Below, piece after piece: positions 1-6,896 of a stretch of 10,982 nucleotides of DNA. The translations under genes were made by a program, and so were the position numbers. Source of the stretch: Hyphomicrobiales bacterium (GTDB lineage Bacteria > Pseudomonadota > Alphaproteobacteria > Rhizobiales > JAUVMS01); contig JAUVMS010000058.1 in the NCBI GenBank assembly GCA_030600135.1, forward strand, positions 1-10,982, written 5' to 3'. Under the pieces are notes generated by a model. That model did not search any database, had not been told where the DNA came from, and saw only the letters and a program-made list of their open reading frames with translations. Within the stretch, counting starts at the first letter, position 1. Every line of letters begins with the position of its first letter.

Positions 1-211
1 TCTTGGCCGTCATGTCCTCGACTGTGCCGATACGGTATCGACGTTGCTTGCCGTCAATGGGCGAGGAGTAGCGCAAAATGAATGTACGGGCACCATTACG
101 GCTGACGCGCAAGGTGAACCCTGATAGTTTGGTGTCGGTGTAATTGACTTCTTTGCTGCCATCGCCAACCAGCTTTGGCAGGGCCTTATCGGTAAGATGT
201 ACCTCTGGCAT
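1..211 (-). CDS. Tyrosine-recombinase integrase, N-terminal fragment (runs off left edge)
   Basis: I translated this frame by hand: 70 residues from ATG (211-209) with no stop before the edge. It begins MPEVHLTDKALPKL and continues through a segment reading LSGFTLRVSRNGARTFILRY and then RRYRIGTVEDM. This is the pattern of the arm-type DNA-binding domain (DUF4102-like, three-stranded beta sheet) at the N-terminus of P4/phage-type tyrosine recombinases, which cut and rejoin att sites. A strong Shine-Dalgarno, GGAGG (complement of 216-220), lies 4 nt before the ATG and fixes the start. The catalytic domain (R-H-R-Y) lies outside the window, so activity cannot be judged. In such elements the integrase start usually sits next to the att site, so an element junction is expected in roughly 212-335. 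No tRNA gene was found there. Confidence 0.82.
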   Translation of the reverse strand, partial: MPEVHLTDKALPKLVGDGSKEVNYTDTKLSGFTLRVSRNGARTFILRYSSPIDGKQRRYRIGTVEDMTAK

Positions 212-335
212 GTTACCTCCGTGGACTACGCCGGGGACTAATTGGGAGGGTTAAAACGTGCACGGAGCGTAGGAATTGGCTATTATTGGGACGCCCCGCG
301 TGTTGCTCGCTGGCGTTCAAGTATTAACTAAAACA

Positions 336-364
336 TTGGCACAACAATGGCATATACCCATAAT
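336..364 (+). promoter_or_regulatory. Candidate sigma-70 promoter of the first VWA gene
   Basis: TTGGCA (336-341) and CATAAT (359-364) are separated by 17 nt; each box matches the housekeeping consensus at 5 of 6 positions. Transcription would start near 371, giving a leader of about 40 nt before the ATG at 413 that includes the tandem decamer repeat. Box similarity is the only evidence. The rest of the 212-412 spacer shows no tRNA and no second clear promoter. Confidence 0.45.
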
Positions 365-375
365 GATGGGGATTA

Positions 376-399
376 GTGGCGCTCAGTAGCGCTCAGTGG
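376..399 (+). repeat. Tandem 10-bp repeat in the leader of the first VWA gene
   Basis: Two adjacent decamers, GTGGCGCTCA and GTAGCGCTCA, differ at one base and are followed by a partial third unit, GTGG. They sit directly before the ribosome binding site (GGAG, 402-405). They could be a regulator binding site, part of an att or arm-type site for the adjacent integrase, or chance duplication. Confidence 0.6.
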
Positions 400-412
400 T
401 CGGAGTAAGTAA

Positions 413-2422
413 ATGAGTGGGAGACCTCGCCAGCACCTTGTTGCGTACCGCTGGTTCGCCGTCGCGTTTTTCGGCATTTCGCTCGCCTGCGCCTGGCCGC
501 CACTGCTGTGGGGCCAAGCCGCACCGGGCCAAGCACCGCGTGCCGTCCTCATCATCGACGGCTCCGGCTCCATGTGGGGCAAGCTCGGACAAACCACCAA
601 AATCGCAATGGCGCAGCGTGCACTGGCCCGTGTCTTGCCGGAAATCGCACCCGCCGTTGACCTCGGTCTGGTCTCGTACGGCCACCGCCGCAAGAGCAAT
701 TGTTCCGACATCGAGGTTATCGCAAGGCCCAGGCGCAATAGCACCACGGCATTGTTCGAAGAGGTCCATAACCTTAGTCCACGTGGCAAGACGCCAATCG
801 CAAGCGCGCTGGAAATCGCCGCCGAGGCACTCGACCATCGCAATCAGCCGGGCACGATCGTTTTGCTGAGCGACGGTTATGAGAATTGCCGACGCGATCC
901 CTGCGCAATGAGCAGCGCGCTCCGTGGCGATGGCGCCGCGCTCACCATTCATGTCATCGGCTTGGGCTTGAAACCCGCCGACCGCCAACGCATCAAGTGC
1001 ATTTCGTCTGAAGGTGGCGGCACGTTCCAACCGGTAAATGCGATCGACGATCTGGAAAACGCACTCGTTACCGTCTTTGCGGGCCTTGGCACGGTCGCAC
1101 CGCGATCCGTCGAGCTGCCCGAGAGCACCATTTCGAAATCCATCGATCCCACAGGTCCACCTGGCTTGCGCCTCAGAGCCCTCATCGAGGGAAGCAATCG
1201 CCCAATCCTGCGAGGCCTAAACTGGAAAGTTACGCGTGTTGGCAGCGCGGACACCGAACCGGCTGTTTATGAGGGATCAGCTTCGCAGCCGGCGATCAAA
1301 ACCGCGCCCGGGAAGTACATCGTCGAGGCGCGGTTGGGGCTGGCAAATACGCGCCAAACCGTGGACGTCGCCGAGCAGGGGCCAACCATTGTAACGATCC
1401 CCTTGAACGCTGGTCGGCTGCAGCTTTCGACGCGAGCAAACAAGGGCGGGCCAACGCTCGACAACATCTTTTACAAAATCACCGTGAAACCGCCCGGCTC
1501 GAGCCGAGCAGCGAAAGTCTTGGTTGTCAGCCAAGCAAGAACGCCCGAATATCATCTCGCGGCCGGCACATACACCATCAGTGCCCAACATGGCCTCGCC
1601 AGGATCGAGCGCAATGTCACAATCCACCCCGGTCGCACCGAGCAACTCGCTCTCACCTTGAATGTCGGACGTTTGCGGCTGTTGGCAATCGCCGGTTCCG
1701 ACGATCGGGTGCTCGATCAAATGCTCTTCCTGGTTTATGAGGACGATCCCGACGCCTTGGGCGGCGCTCGCGAGGTCGCCCGCTCGGCGGCGGATCAGCC
1801 GATCTTCACATTGCCCGCGGGCAGCTATCGCGTCGTTGCCCGGCGCGGCCGTTCCGAAACGCGCGCGCGGGTAACTGTCCAATCGGGCAAAACCATCGCC
1901 AAACGCATTACCTTGAAATCCACCACTCTGCGCGCGAGCGCACATGTTACTGGCGCGAGCAACGAGCTTGACGATCTCTTGACGTTTCGAGTGTACCCGG
2001 ATGGGGCGAGCCAAGAAGTTGAGGCAAAAGCACTGGTTCGCACGTCGCGGCCAAATCCGACGTTTCACCTCGAAGCCGGACGATATCGCATCGTCGGCAC
2101 ACTTGGTTACGTCAACGCACGGGCCAGTACCAGTATCAATTTGAAACCGGGAGATCGCAAATCCATCGCGCTCGAATACAACGCCGGCTGGACGAACTTT
2201 GTCTTGCGGGAGCCAGGCGGCGCGACCATCGTCGATGACGTCTCCTGGACCCTCAAGGACGACGCCGGTCGCCCACTGTGGAGCACCGACACGCCGAGCC
2301 CGAAGACGCCACTCGCTGCCGGCAGCTACGAGCGAACGGCAAAACATCGCGGCCGCCGCATCACCACCGCATTCACACTTCAAGTCGGTCAACGCAAAAG
2401 CATTATCGTTTCATTTCAGTAG
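413..2422 (+). CDS. Secreted VWA-domain protein with five tandem beta-sandwich-like repeats
   Basis: 669 residues; ATG at 413 is preceded by GGAG at 402-405. Residues 1 to about 36 form a Sec signal peptide (hydrophobic 15-33, likely cut near GQA-A). The VWA domain spans about 43-225 with a complete MIDAS metal site: DGSGS at 49-53 (D49, S51, S53), T127 in GKTP, and D154 in LSDG. Cysteines C97, C159, C164 and C196 suggest disulfides and fit a periplasmic or surface location. Residues about 250-669 hold five repeats, each with an AG-x-Y turn followed by alternating hydrophobic strands; the turn glycines are G300, G385, G470, G556 and G637 (spacing 85, 85, 86, 81). VWA-MIDAS domains usually bind protein ligands through a divalent cation, so a role in adhesion or envelope assembly is inferred; substrate and partners are unknown. 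It lies just upstream of a shorter paralogue. It might be annotated as a Ca-activated chloride channel homologue, but no channel segment is visible. Confidence 0.88.
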   Translation: MSGRPRQHLVAYRWFAVAFFGISLACAWPPLLWGQAAPGQAPRAVLIIDGSGSMWGKLGQTTKIAMAQRALARVLPEIAPAVDLGLVSYGHRRKSNCSDIEVIARPRRNSTTALFEEVHNLSPRGKTPIASALEIAAEALDHRNQPGTIVLLSDGYENCRRDPCAMSSALRGDGAALTIHVIGLGLKPADRQRIKCISSEGGGTFQPVNAIDDLENALVTVFAGLGTVAPRSVELPESTISKSIDPTGPPGLRLRALIEGSNRPILRGLNWKVTRVGSADTEPAVYEGSASQPAIKTAPGKYIVEARLGLANTRQTVDVAEQGPTIVTIPLNAGRLQLSTRANKGGPTLDNIFYKITVKPPGSSRAAKVLVVSQARTPEYHLAAGTYTISAQHGLARIERNVTIHPGRTEQLALTLNVGRLRLLAIAGSDDRVLDQMLFLVYEDDPDALGGAREVARSAADQPIFTLPAGSYRVVARRGRSETRARVTVQSGKTIAKRITLKSTTLRASAHVTGASNELDDLLTFRVYPDGASQEVEAKALVRTSRPNPTFHLEAGRYRIVGTLGYVNARASTSINLKPGDRKSIALEYNAGWTNFVLREPGGATIVDDVSWTLKDDAGRPLWSTDTPSPKTPLAAGSYERTAKHRGRRITTAFTLQVGQRKSIIVSFQ

Positions 2423-2649
2423 CTTCTAACCCGAACTGTACCACCTGGGCCGAGCCTGCGATGCGACGATCCCGCGCGCTCAGAAAAACTATTCATCGGC
2501 CGTCTTTGAACACTTTTGCGGCGCAATATGCCTTGTTGGTTGAGTGATTCGCTGGCACCACAGTCACATACTCAACAGAGCAGACTTGGGATATAGTCGC
2601 TTTGGAACGTGCGGGAACTCTTGAATCGACAGCCCAGCCAATTCAAGAC
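2423..2649. other. Spacer between the two VWA genes
   Basis: 227 bp with no convincing gene, hairpin terminator or strong promoter. Weak promoter-like boxes (TTGAAC near 2505; TATAGT at 2592-2597) lack good partners. The length suggests the second VWA gene may have its own promoter, but co-transcription is not excluded. Confidence 0.4.
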
Positions 2650-4272
2650 ATGACACTGCGAAGGATCAACACGCAATTGAGAGCAGGTTGCTTTTGGACC
2701 GTGTGGCTGCTCGCGCTTATCGTTGCCACCGCCCAGCCGGAAAACGCGCGCGCCTCTGAAACGTCGTCAGCGGTTCTTCTCGTCGACTCATCAGCCCGCA
2801 TGGCAGGCAAGATCGGCGGCCCGACCGCACTGGTCGCCGTGGGTGACGCACTCGCCAGCAATTTTGTCAGCTACGATTCAAAACTCAATCTCGGTTTGGT
2901 CACCTTCGGCGGCGCCGGCAAAGGCTGTAGTGCGGCCACGAAGGCCATGCCGATCCGACCATTGAAGGCCGCCACCTACGCCCAGCGAATTGCCGGCCTC
3001 AAACCGTCTGGCAAGGCCTCGCTGTCCTTCGCGCTCAACTCCGCGGTGGCCATGTCGATGAAGTCGTCCATTGCGCCAACATTGGTCCTATTGAGCGGCG
3101 GTGGCGATCAATGTGGAGGCAACCCATGCAATTTGGTGGCGGCCCTGGAAAAACAAGAACCCAACCTAACCGTGCATGTGATCGCCATCGGCAAAGGCGG
3201 ACGCAATGCCGCCAAGACGCTCAAATGCGTGGCCGACAAGACCGGTGGGCAGTTTCAAACCGCAGGTAACTCGGCAGAGATCGCCGCAGCAGTGGCGACC
3301 GCGTTTCAAGCGGTGGCGGCAGGTCCACCAGCGCCCGAGGCAGCGCAGGTCGTGACCACGACCGAGGCGGGGCAAGAGACAAACTCCGAGGTTACGACAT
3401 CGGCAGGCTGGACCTCTGAAGCAACCATTGAGGATGATGCAGGCGGTCAAACCATTGTCATTGAGCGAACTGCACCTGGGCCGGATGGCACCGCCAAAGC
3501 CGCGCTTGATCAAACCCCTCTTCACCTGACAGCTTCGCTCGTTGAAAACGGACGCGCTATCCCTACTGAGTTGGTGTGGCGCGTCTATGCCGCGAAGCGG
3601 TCTCGTGGCGGTAAATATAAGCTACTGAAAACCGTAAAGAAACCCGCACCTGTCGTCCAGCTCTCTCCAGGCGAGTATTTGGTCAACGCCGCCTATGGTC
3701 GTGCCCATCTCACCAAACGCATCACCATCGAGCCAGACACACCAAGCGAGGAGCGCTTCGTCCTGAACGCGGGCGGGCTCAGGTTCCAGGCGGTTTGGCC
3801 GAACGGGCAAAAGCTGCCCGACCAGAGCGTCACCTATGACATTCTTTCCGATGAAAAGGACCAATTCGGCAAGCGTCAGCCAATCATGACAGGCGCACGC
3901 GGCGGCTTAATTATTCGACTAAATGCCGGCCTCTATCACATTTCCAGCTCCTACGGCGACGCCAACGCTGTCGCTGAAGCCGATGTGACCGTGGAGGCCG
4001 GTAAGTTGACCGATATCACGGTCAACCATGGTGGTGCCCGCGTCACCTTCAAGTTGGTGCTACAGCCAGGCGGTGAGGCCCTTGCCGGCACCCGCTGGCG
4101 TATCGCCGATGCCAACGGTCAACTGGTCAAGGAGAGCGCCGGCGCCTTGCCAACCCACATTCTCGCAGCCGGCCGATATACAGTAATGGCCCTTCGCGGC
4201 ACGCAAAAATTTGCTCGCGAATTTCAGATAAAACCGGGTGAGGCTCGCCAGATCGAAGTTGTTGCCCGCTAG
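2650..4272 (+). CDS. Secreted VWA-like protein with degenerate MIDAS and three tandem repeats
   Basis: 540 residues from ATG 2650. A TTG at 2602 is in frame, but ATG 2650 gives a textbook signal peptide (basic n-region MTLRR, hydrophobic 14-27, likely cut after ARA at residue 35), so I prefer it; neither start has a clear Shine-Dalgarno. The VWA-like domain covers about 40-220 and aligns with the upstream gene, including C93, C155, C160 and C193 at nearly identical spacing. The metal site is broken: DSSAR replaces DGSGS (third Ser to Arg50), the MIDAS Thr is Ala123, and the MIDAS Asp is Gly150. A Thr/Ala/Glu-rich linker (about 222-285) leads to three repeats with turn glycines G341, G427 and G508 (spacing 86, 81). 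It is probably a duplicate of the upstream gene that kept the fold but lost metal binding. An open frame and conserved cysteines argue for a functional scaffold role and against pseudogene decay. The function is not known. Confidence 0.85.
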   Translation: MTLRRINTQLRAGCFWTVWLLALIVATAQPENARASETSSAVLLVDSSARMAGKIGGPTALVAVGDALASNFVSYDSKLNLGLVTFGGAGKGCSAATKAMPIRPLKAATYAQRIAGLKPSGKASLSFALNSAVAMSMKSSIAPTLVLLSGGGDQCGGNPCNLVAALEKQEPNLTVHVIAIGKGGRNAAKTLKCVADKTGGQFQTAGNSAEIAAAVATAFQAVAAGPPAPEAAQVVTTTEAGQETNSEVTTSAGWTSEATIEDDAGGQTIVIERTAPGPDGTAKAALDQTPLHLTASLVENGRAIPTELVWRVYAAKRSRGGKYKLLKTVKKPAPVVQLSPGEYLVNAAYGRAHLTKRITIEPDTPSEERFVLNAGGLRFQAVWPNGQKLPDQSVTYDILSDEKDQFGKRQPIMTGARGGLIIRLNAGLYHISSSYGDANAVAEADVTVEAGKLTDITVNHGGARVTFKLVLQPGGEALAGTRWRIADANGQLVKESAGALPTHILAAGRYTVMALRGTQKFAREFQIKPGEARQIEVVAR

Positions 4273-4304
4273 CCGCCGGCCCAAAACGCGAATAAATCGA
4301 AGCT

Positions 4305-4928
4305 CTAGAAGTCGGTGAGCACCCAATCCGTCGGACATTGCGTACGCTGCATGCGGTCTGCGACCTGCTCCGCCTCGAGCGCTTGCTCGGTCTTGGAAAA
4401 CAGCTCTCGGGCCATTTGCCAATGCTCGCAAGCACTCGTCAGATCACCCGTTTGCTCCGCCAAGTCGCCGAGCCGAAGTCGGGCCAACGCAATCAATCTT
4501 GGTTGGCCAATTTCGGTCGCCACCACAAGGCTCTGAAGAAAGAGTTCGCCGGCCGCATCATAGGCACCAGCCGCCTGCTGGCGCTCACCGTCCTCGCCGA
4601 GCGACTGGGCAACTTGCGCTCGATCAATGCGCTGGTCAGCGCCGCCCACGTCTTCAACGCTAATCGGCGCGGGTTCCTGCTCGGGTGCCCCACCGCCGGG
4701 CTCGGTCAACTCCTCAGCGCCAGGCGGCTGCCCCCGGTCATACGCCGATGGCTCCAATGTCGTTGGGCCATCTTTGAGCCCTTCCGGTTTCACGTCTAGC
4801 GGTTCTGAAATTGTCGGTTCTGCTTGATCGGGCCGATCATCGCCACTCCCCGTCCGATAACGCGCGCGAAAAAGCAGCGCCGCGATCAGCACCAACAACA
4901 CACCTGCGATAATCGCGAAAATCAGCAC
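4305..4928 (-). CDS. Membrane-anchored TPR-like protein
   Basis: 207 residues from a GTG start at 4928; family not recognised. Residues 2-20 (LIFAIIAGVLLVLIAALLF) form one membrane helix followed by RARYR, suggesting a signal anchor. Residues about 27-100 are a Pro/Glu/Gly-rich acidic linker. Residues about 103-195 are helical with two TPR-like repeats, the second clearest (LGDLAEQTGDLTSACEHW, 153-170, with the usual small and aromatic positions). TPRs bind proteins, so a scaffold or assembly role at the inner membrane is inferred. The start is uncertain: AGG lies too close to the GTG, although GGGGG sits 10 nt upstream. The same frame stays open upstream to the pirin stop 72 nt away without an ATG. 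It is probably co-transcribed with pirin and ends 32 bp from the convergent VWA gene. Confidence 0.7.
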   Translation of the reverse strand: MLIFAIIAGVLLVLIAALLFRARYRTGSGDDRPDQAEPTISEPLDVKPEGLKDGPTTLEPSAYDRGQPPGAEELTEPGGGAPEQEPAPISVEDVGGADQRIDRAQVAQSLGEDGERQQAAGAYDAAGELFLQSLVVATEIGQPRLIALARLRLGDLAEQTGDLTSACEHWQMARELFSKTEQALEAEQVADRMQRTQCPTDWVLTDF

Positions 4929-5000
4929 ACCTCGGTCGCCCCCGAGTAGGTCCCAATCAGGCCCACCGATCCAGCAAAGACATGCAATCGCTGTGATTGA

Positions 5001-5927
5001 TCAACGTCTGTCGGGCAGCGGAATAAACTCCACTTCATCGCCTGGAACAATATCAAACCGGGCCTGCCGCCAATCTTCCTTCGCCTGTGCGATGCGTTCC
5101 TTCGAACTGGAGACGAAATTCCACCAGATATAGCGCTCACCATCCATCGGCTCACCACCGAGCAAGAGTATGCGGCTCGCGGCATGCGCCCTAACCGTGA
5201 TCTCATCGCCCGGACGAAACACCAAGAGCCGGTTCTCTGAAAATCGATCGCCGGCAATTTCAATCTCACCTTGCGCCACATAGATCGCGCGCTCCTCATG
5301 CTCGAACGGCAGTGGCAGGCTCGCGCCCTCACCAAGCACAACGTCAGCATAGAACATATCCGAATATGTCGTAACCGGCGAGGTCTCACCATAGAGCGAT
5401 CCGGCGATCAGCCGCACGGTCTTACCTTCGCCCTCCACCACGGGCAGGTTTGATTTATCGTAGTGCGAAAAATCCGGCGCGGCTTCTTCCGCCGACTTCG
5501 GCAAAGCGACCCAACTCTGGATGCCGAACAATCGGCGGTCGCCCTCGTGCCGCCATTCCTGGGCGGTACGTTCGGAGTGAACGATGCCCTTGCCCGCCGT
5601 CATCCAATTGACATCGCCCGGCTCGATCGGTTGCGCCGTACCCAGGCTATCGCGGTGCATTATTTTCCCGTCAAAAAGGTACGTTATCGTGGCTAGGCCA
5701 ATATGAGGGTGAGGGCGCACGTCGATGCCCTCACCAAGCACGAACTCGCTCGGCCCCATCTGATCCCAGAATATGAATGGTCCGACCATCTGGCGCTCGA
5801 CCGACGGCAGCGCCCGTCGCACTTCGAAGCCACCGAGATCGCGCGCCCGCGGCACGATCACTGTCTCGATGCTGTCGCACGCTCTGGCATCGCCAGGCTT
5901 GGGATCGTCACTCGGCTGCCAAGACAT
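5001..5927 (-). CDS. Pirin family protein (cupin)
   Basis: 308 residues. An in-frame GTG lies five codons upstream, but ATG at 5927 has GGAGG (complement of 5936-5940) 8 nt before it, so it is the likely start. The N-terminal cupin carries the pirin metal ligands: H73 and H75 in RPHPHIGL, and H117 and E119 in IVHSER, matching the two His, His and Glu ligands of human pirin and bacterial quercetinase-type pirins. The C-terminal cupin includes PFEHEERAIYVAQGE (207-221) and ends with the family's typical GERYIWWNFVSSSKERI segment (263-279). Pirins are Fe-binding cytosolic bicupins; some oxidise quercetin, others are regulatory or redox sensors, and sequence alone does not decide which. Length is normal for the family. 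The TPR gene downstream is in the same orientation and reading frame. Confidence 0.93.
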   Translation of the reverse strand: MSWQPSDDPKPGDARACDSIETVIVPRARDLGGFEVRRALPSVERQMVGPFIFWDQMGPSEFVLGEGIDVRPHPHIGLATITYLFDGKIMHRDSLGTAQPIEPGDVNWMTAGKGIVHSERTAQEWRHEGDRRLFGIQSWVALPKSAEEAAPDFSHYDKSNLPVVEGEGKTVRLIAGSLYGETSPVTTYSDMFYADVVLGEGASLPLPFEHEERAIYVAQGEIEIAGDRFSENRLLVFRPGDEITVRAHAASRILLLGGEPMDGERYIWWNFVSSSKERIAQAKEDWRQARFDIVPGDEVEFIPLPDRR

Positions 5928-6066
5928 CGCACCAACCTCCACAATTGGTCACCCGCTAGCCCATGTATCACAATGCTGCCAGCCCAAGCGAAGTTTGTCG
6001 AAGTCCCGTCTAAGGAATGCGCCAACCCTTAACCACGATTGATCGATATGCCAGAGTGATGAGTCA

Positions 6067-6096
6067 ACGGCGGGAATTGAATTCCATTCCCGCCGT
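6067..6096 (-). terminator. Inverted repeat downstream of the CARDB gene, probable terminator
   Basis: An 11-bp perfect stem, ACGGCGGGAAT paired with ATTCCCGCCGT, encloses an 8-nt loop (TGAATTCC). It lies 42 bp past the stop of the CARDB-like gene and about 140 bp before the pirin start. There is no clear T-run on either strand, so it may act as an mRNA-stabilising or Rho-assisted terminator and not a classic intrinsic one. The inner bases can also pair as GGAAT/ATTCC. Confidence 0.6.
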
Positions 6097-6138
6097 CAAC
6101 TGAAACCATCCGCCAATTGCCCGGCCTCTGCATGGAAC

Positions 6139-6603
6139 TTAGCTACAATCGGTGCGAACCCGTACGGTGTAGGTGTTGTTCCACTCGTTTGCCTCGACAA
6201 TGCGGTCGTTGGGATCTGCCTTGATCTTGATCGTGCGCACGCCGTCGAAGTTGACTTTGTTGCGCAGGATGCCAATCCGCACACGAGCCTTCACGGTCTC
6301 ACCAGGAGCAAGCGAGTTGATTTTGATGTCGGCATCCTTGAATGCCCCATCGTCGACATCCCAAGCGCGAACAAGCGGAGACACCCACAAGGCCTTTGCG
6401 CGCTCGTCACCGCGGTTCTTGATGACGACATCGCCGACGATCGCCGGGGAGATAAATCCGCAAGCACCTGTTGCATAGAGCTCGACTGAGCGAACGACGA
6501 GATCGGGGCCCGAATTGTAATGGGCACCCGCCGAGGCGGCGCCGAAAGCCAGCGCGGAAAGCGTGATCGCGGCAGCGGTAATCGAAGTGGTGAGCGTTTT
6601 CAT
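6139..6603 (-). CDS. Small secreted CARDB-like protein
   Basis: 154 residues; ATG at 6603 is preceded by GAGG (complement of 6609-6612) with a 5-nt spacer. Residues 1-25 form a clear Sec signal peptide (MKTLTT, hydrophobic Ala/Leu core, cut near ASA). The mature part reads PDLVVRSVEL..., then VVIKNRGDERAKALWV, SLAPGETVKARVRI and a C-terminal DPNDRIVEANEWNNTYTVRV. This is the Ig-like beta-sandwich pattern of CARDB (cell adhesion related domain of bacteria): a D-L-V opening strand, N-x-G in the middle, and the D-x-x-N-x-I-x-E-x-NE-x-NN ending. C48 and C153 could form a disulfide. It is a single-domain protein, predicted periplasmic or extracellular; ligand unknown. It is divergent from the ParA operon, with a tandem 11-bp repeat in the shared upstream region, and a hairpin follows it. 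Confidence 0.82.
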   Translation of the reverse strand: MKTLTTSITAAAITLSALAFGAASAGAHYNSGPDLVVRSVELYATGACGFISPAIVGDVVIKNRGDERAKALWVSPLVRAWDVDDGAFKDADIKINSLAPGETVKARVRIGILRNKVNFDGVRTIKIKADPNDRIVEANEWNNTYTVRVRTDCS

Positions 6604-6721
6604 TTTTTCCTCTTGCGTTCAACCGAACCAATCCATCTGCCGGCGTGATGACGATCAGATCGCGATTTAGTTGGCGCATTTCAAGGCGGTGCAGAGCGAA
6701 TATTTGTGACTTTTGAGGGGG

Positions 6722-6743
6722 TTCTGTTCAGGTTCCGTTCAGG
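6722..6743 (-). promoter_or_regulatory. Tandem 11-bp direct repeat, candidate regulator binding site
   Basis: On the minus strand the units are CCTGAACGGAA and CCTGAACAGAA, back to back with one mismatch. An 11-bp period places both on one face of the helix, as in sites of OmpR/PhoB-type response regulators. It lies in the 293-bp region between the divergent CARDB-like and parA starts, about 120 bp from the CARDB start and 155 bp from parA. No regulator gene is present in the window. Confidence 0.4.
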
Positions 6744-6896
6744 CGGAGCGAGATCCACGCAGATTTTCCGCGACCTCGGCGGCAACCGCTGGATTTCTAG
6801 GATCGAACGCTGTTAGAGATTGTTCGATCAAGGCGGATGATTCGTGTTGCTTGCCCGTCGGTCCAACAATGCACATCGAGAGGGCAGCAACAGCAA

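Noticed and set aside
212..412. tRNA gene as insertion target beside the left integrase
   Set aside because: No cloverleaf-like sequence, TTCRA arm or CCA end was found on either strand.
1277..2392. Long minus-strand open frame (371 codons), with another at 383-1030, antisense to the first VWA gene
   Set aside because: They lie opposite a gene with a signal peptide, MIDAS motif and regular repeats; the translations show no domain, and long antisense frames are common in GC-rich DNA.
2602..2649. TTG start extending the second VWA protein by 16 residues
   Set aside because: The extension would precede a complete signal peptide and has no good ribosome binding site; ATG 2650 gives a normal secretory N-terminus.
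4338..4799. Plus-strand open frame of 153 codons opposite the TPR gene
   Set aside because: The minus-strand product has a membrane segment and TPR pattern; the plus-strand product shows no recognisable structure.
6837..6896. Upstream ATG extending ParA by 20 residues
   Set aside because: The added Gln/Cys residues are unlike ParA N-termini, which begin just before the first beta strand as at ATG 6897.
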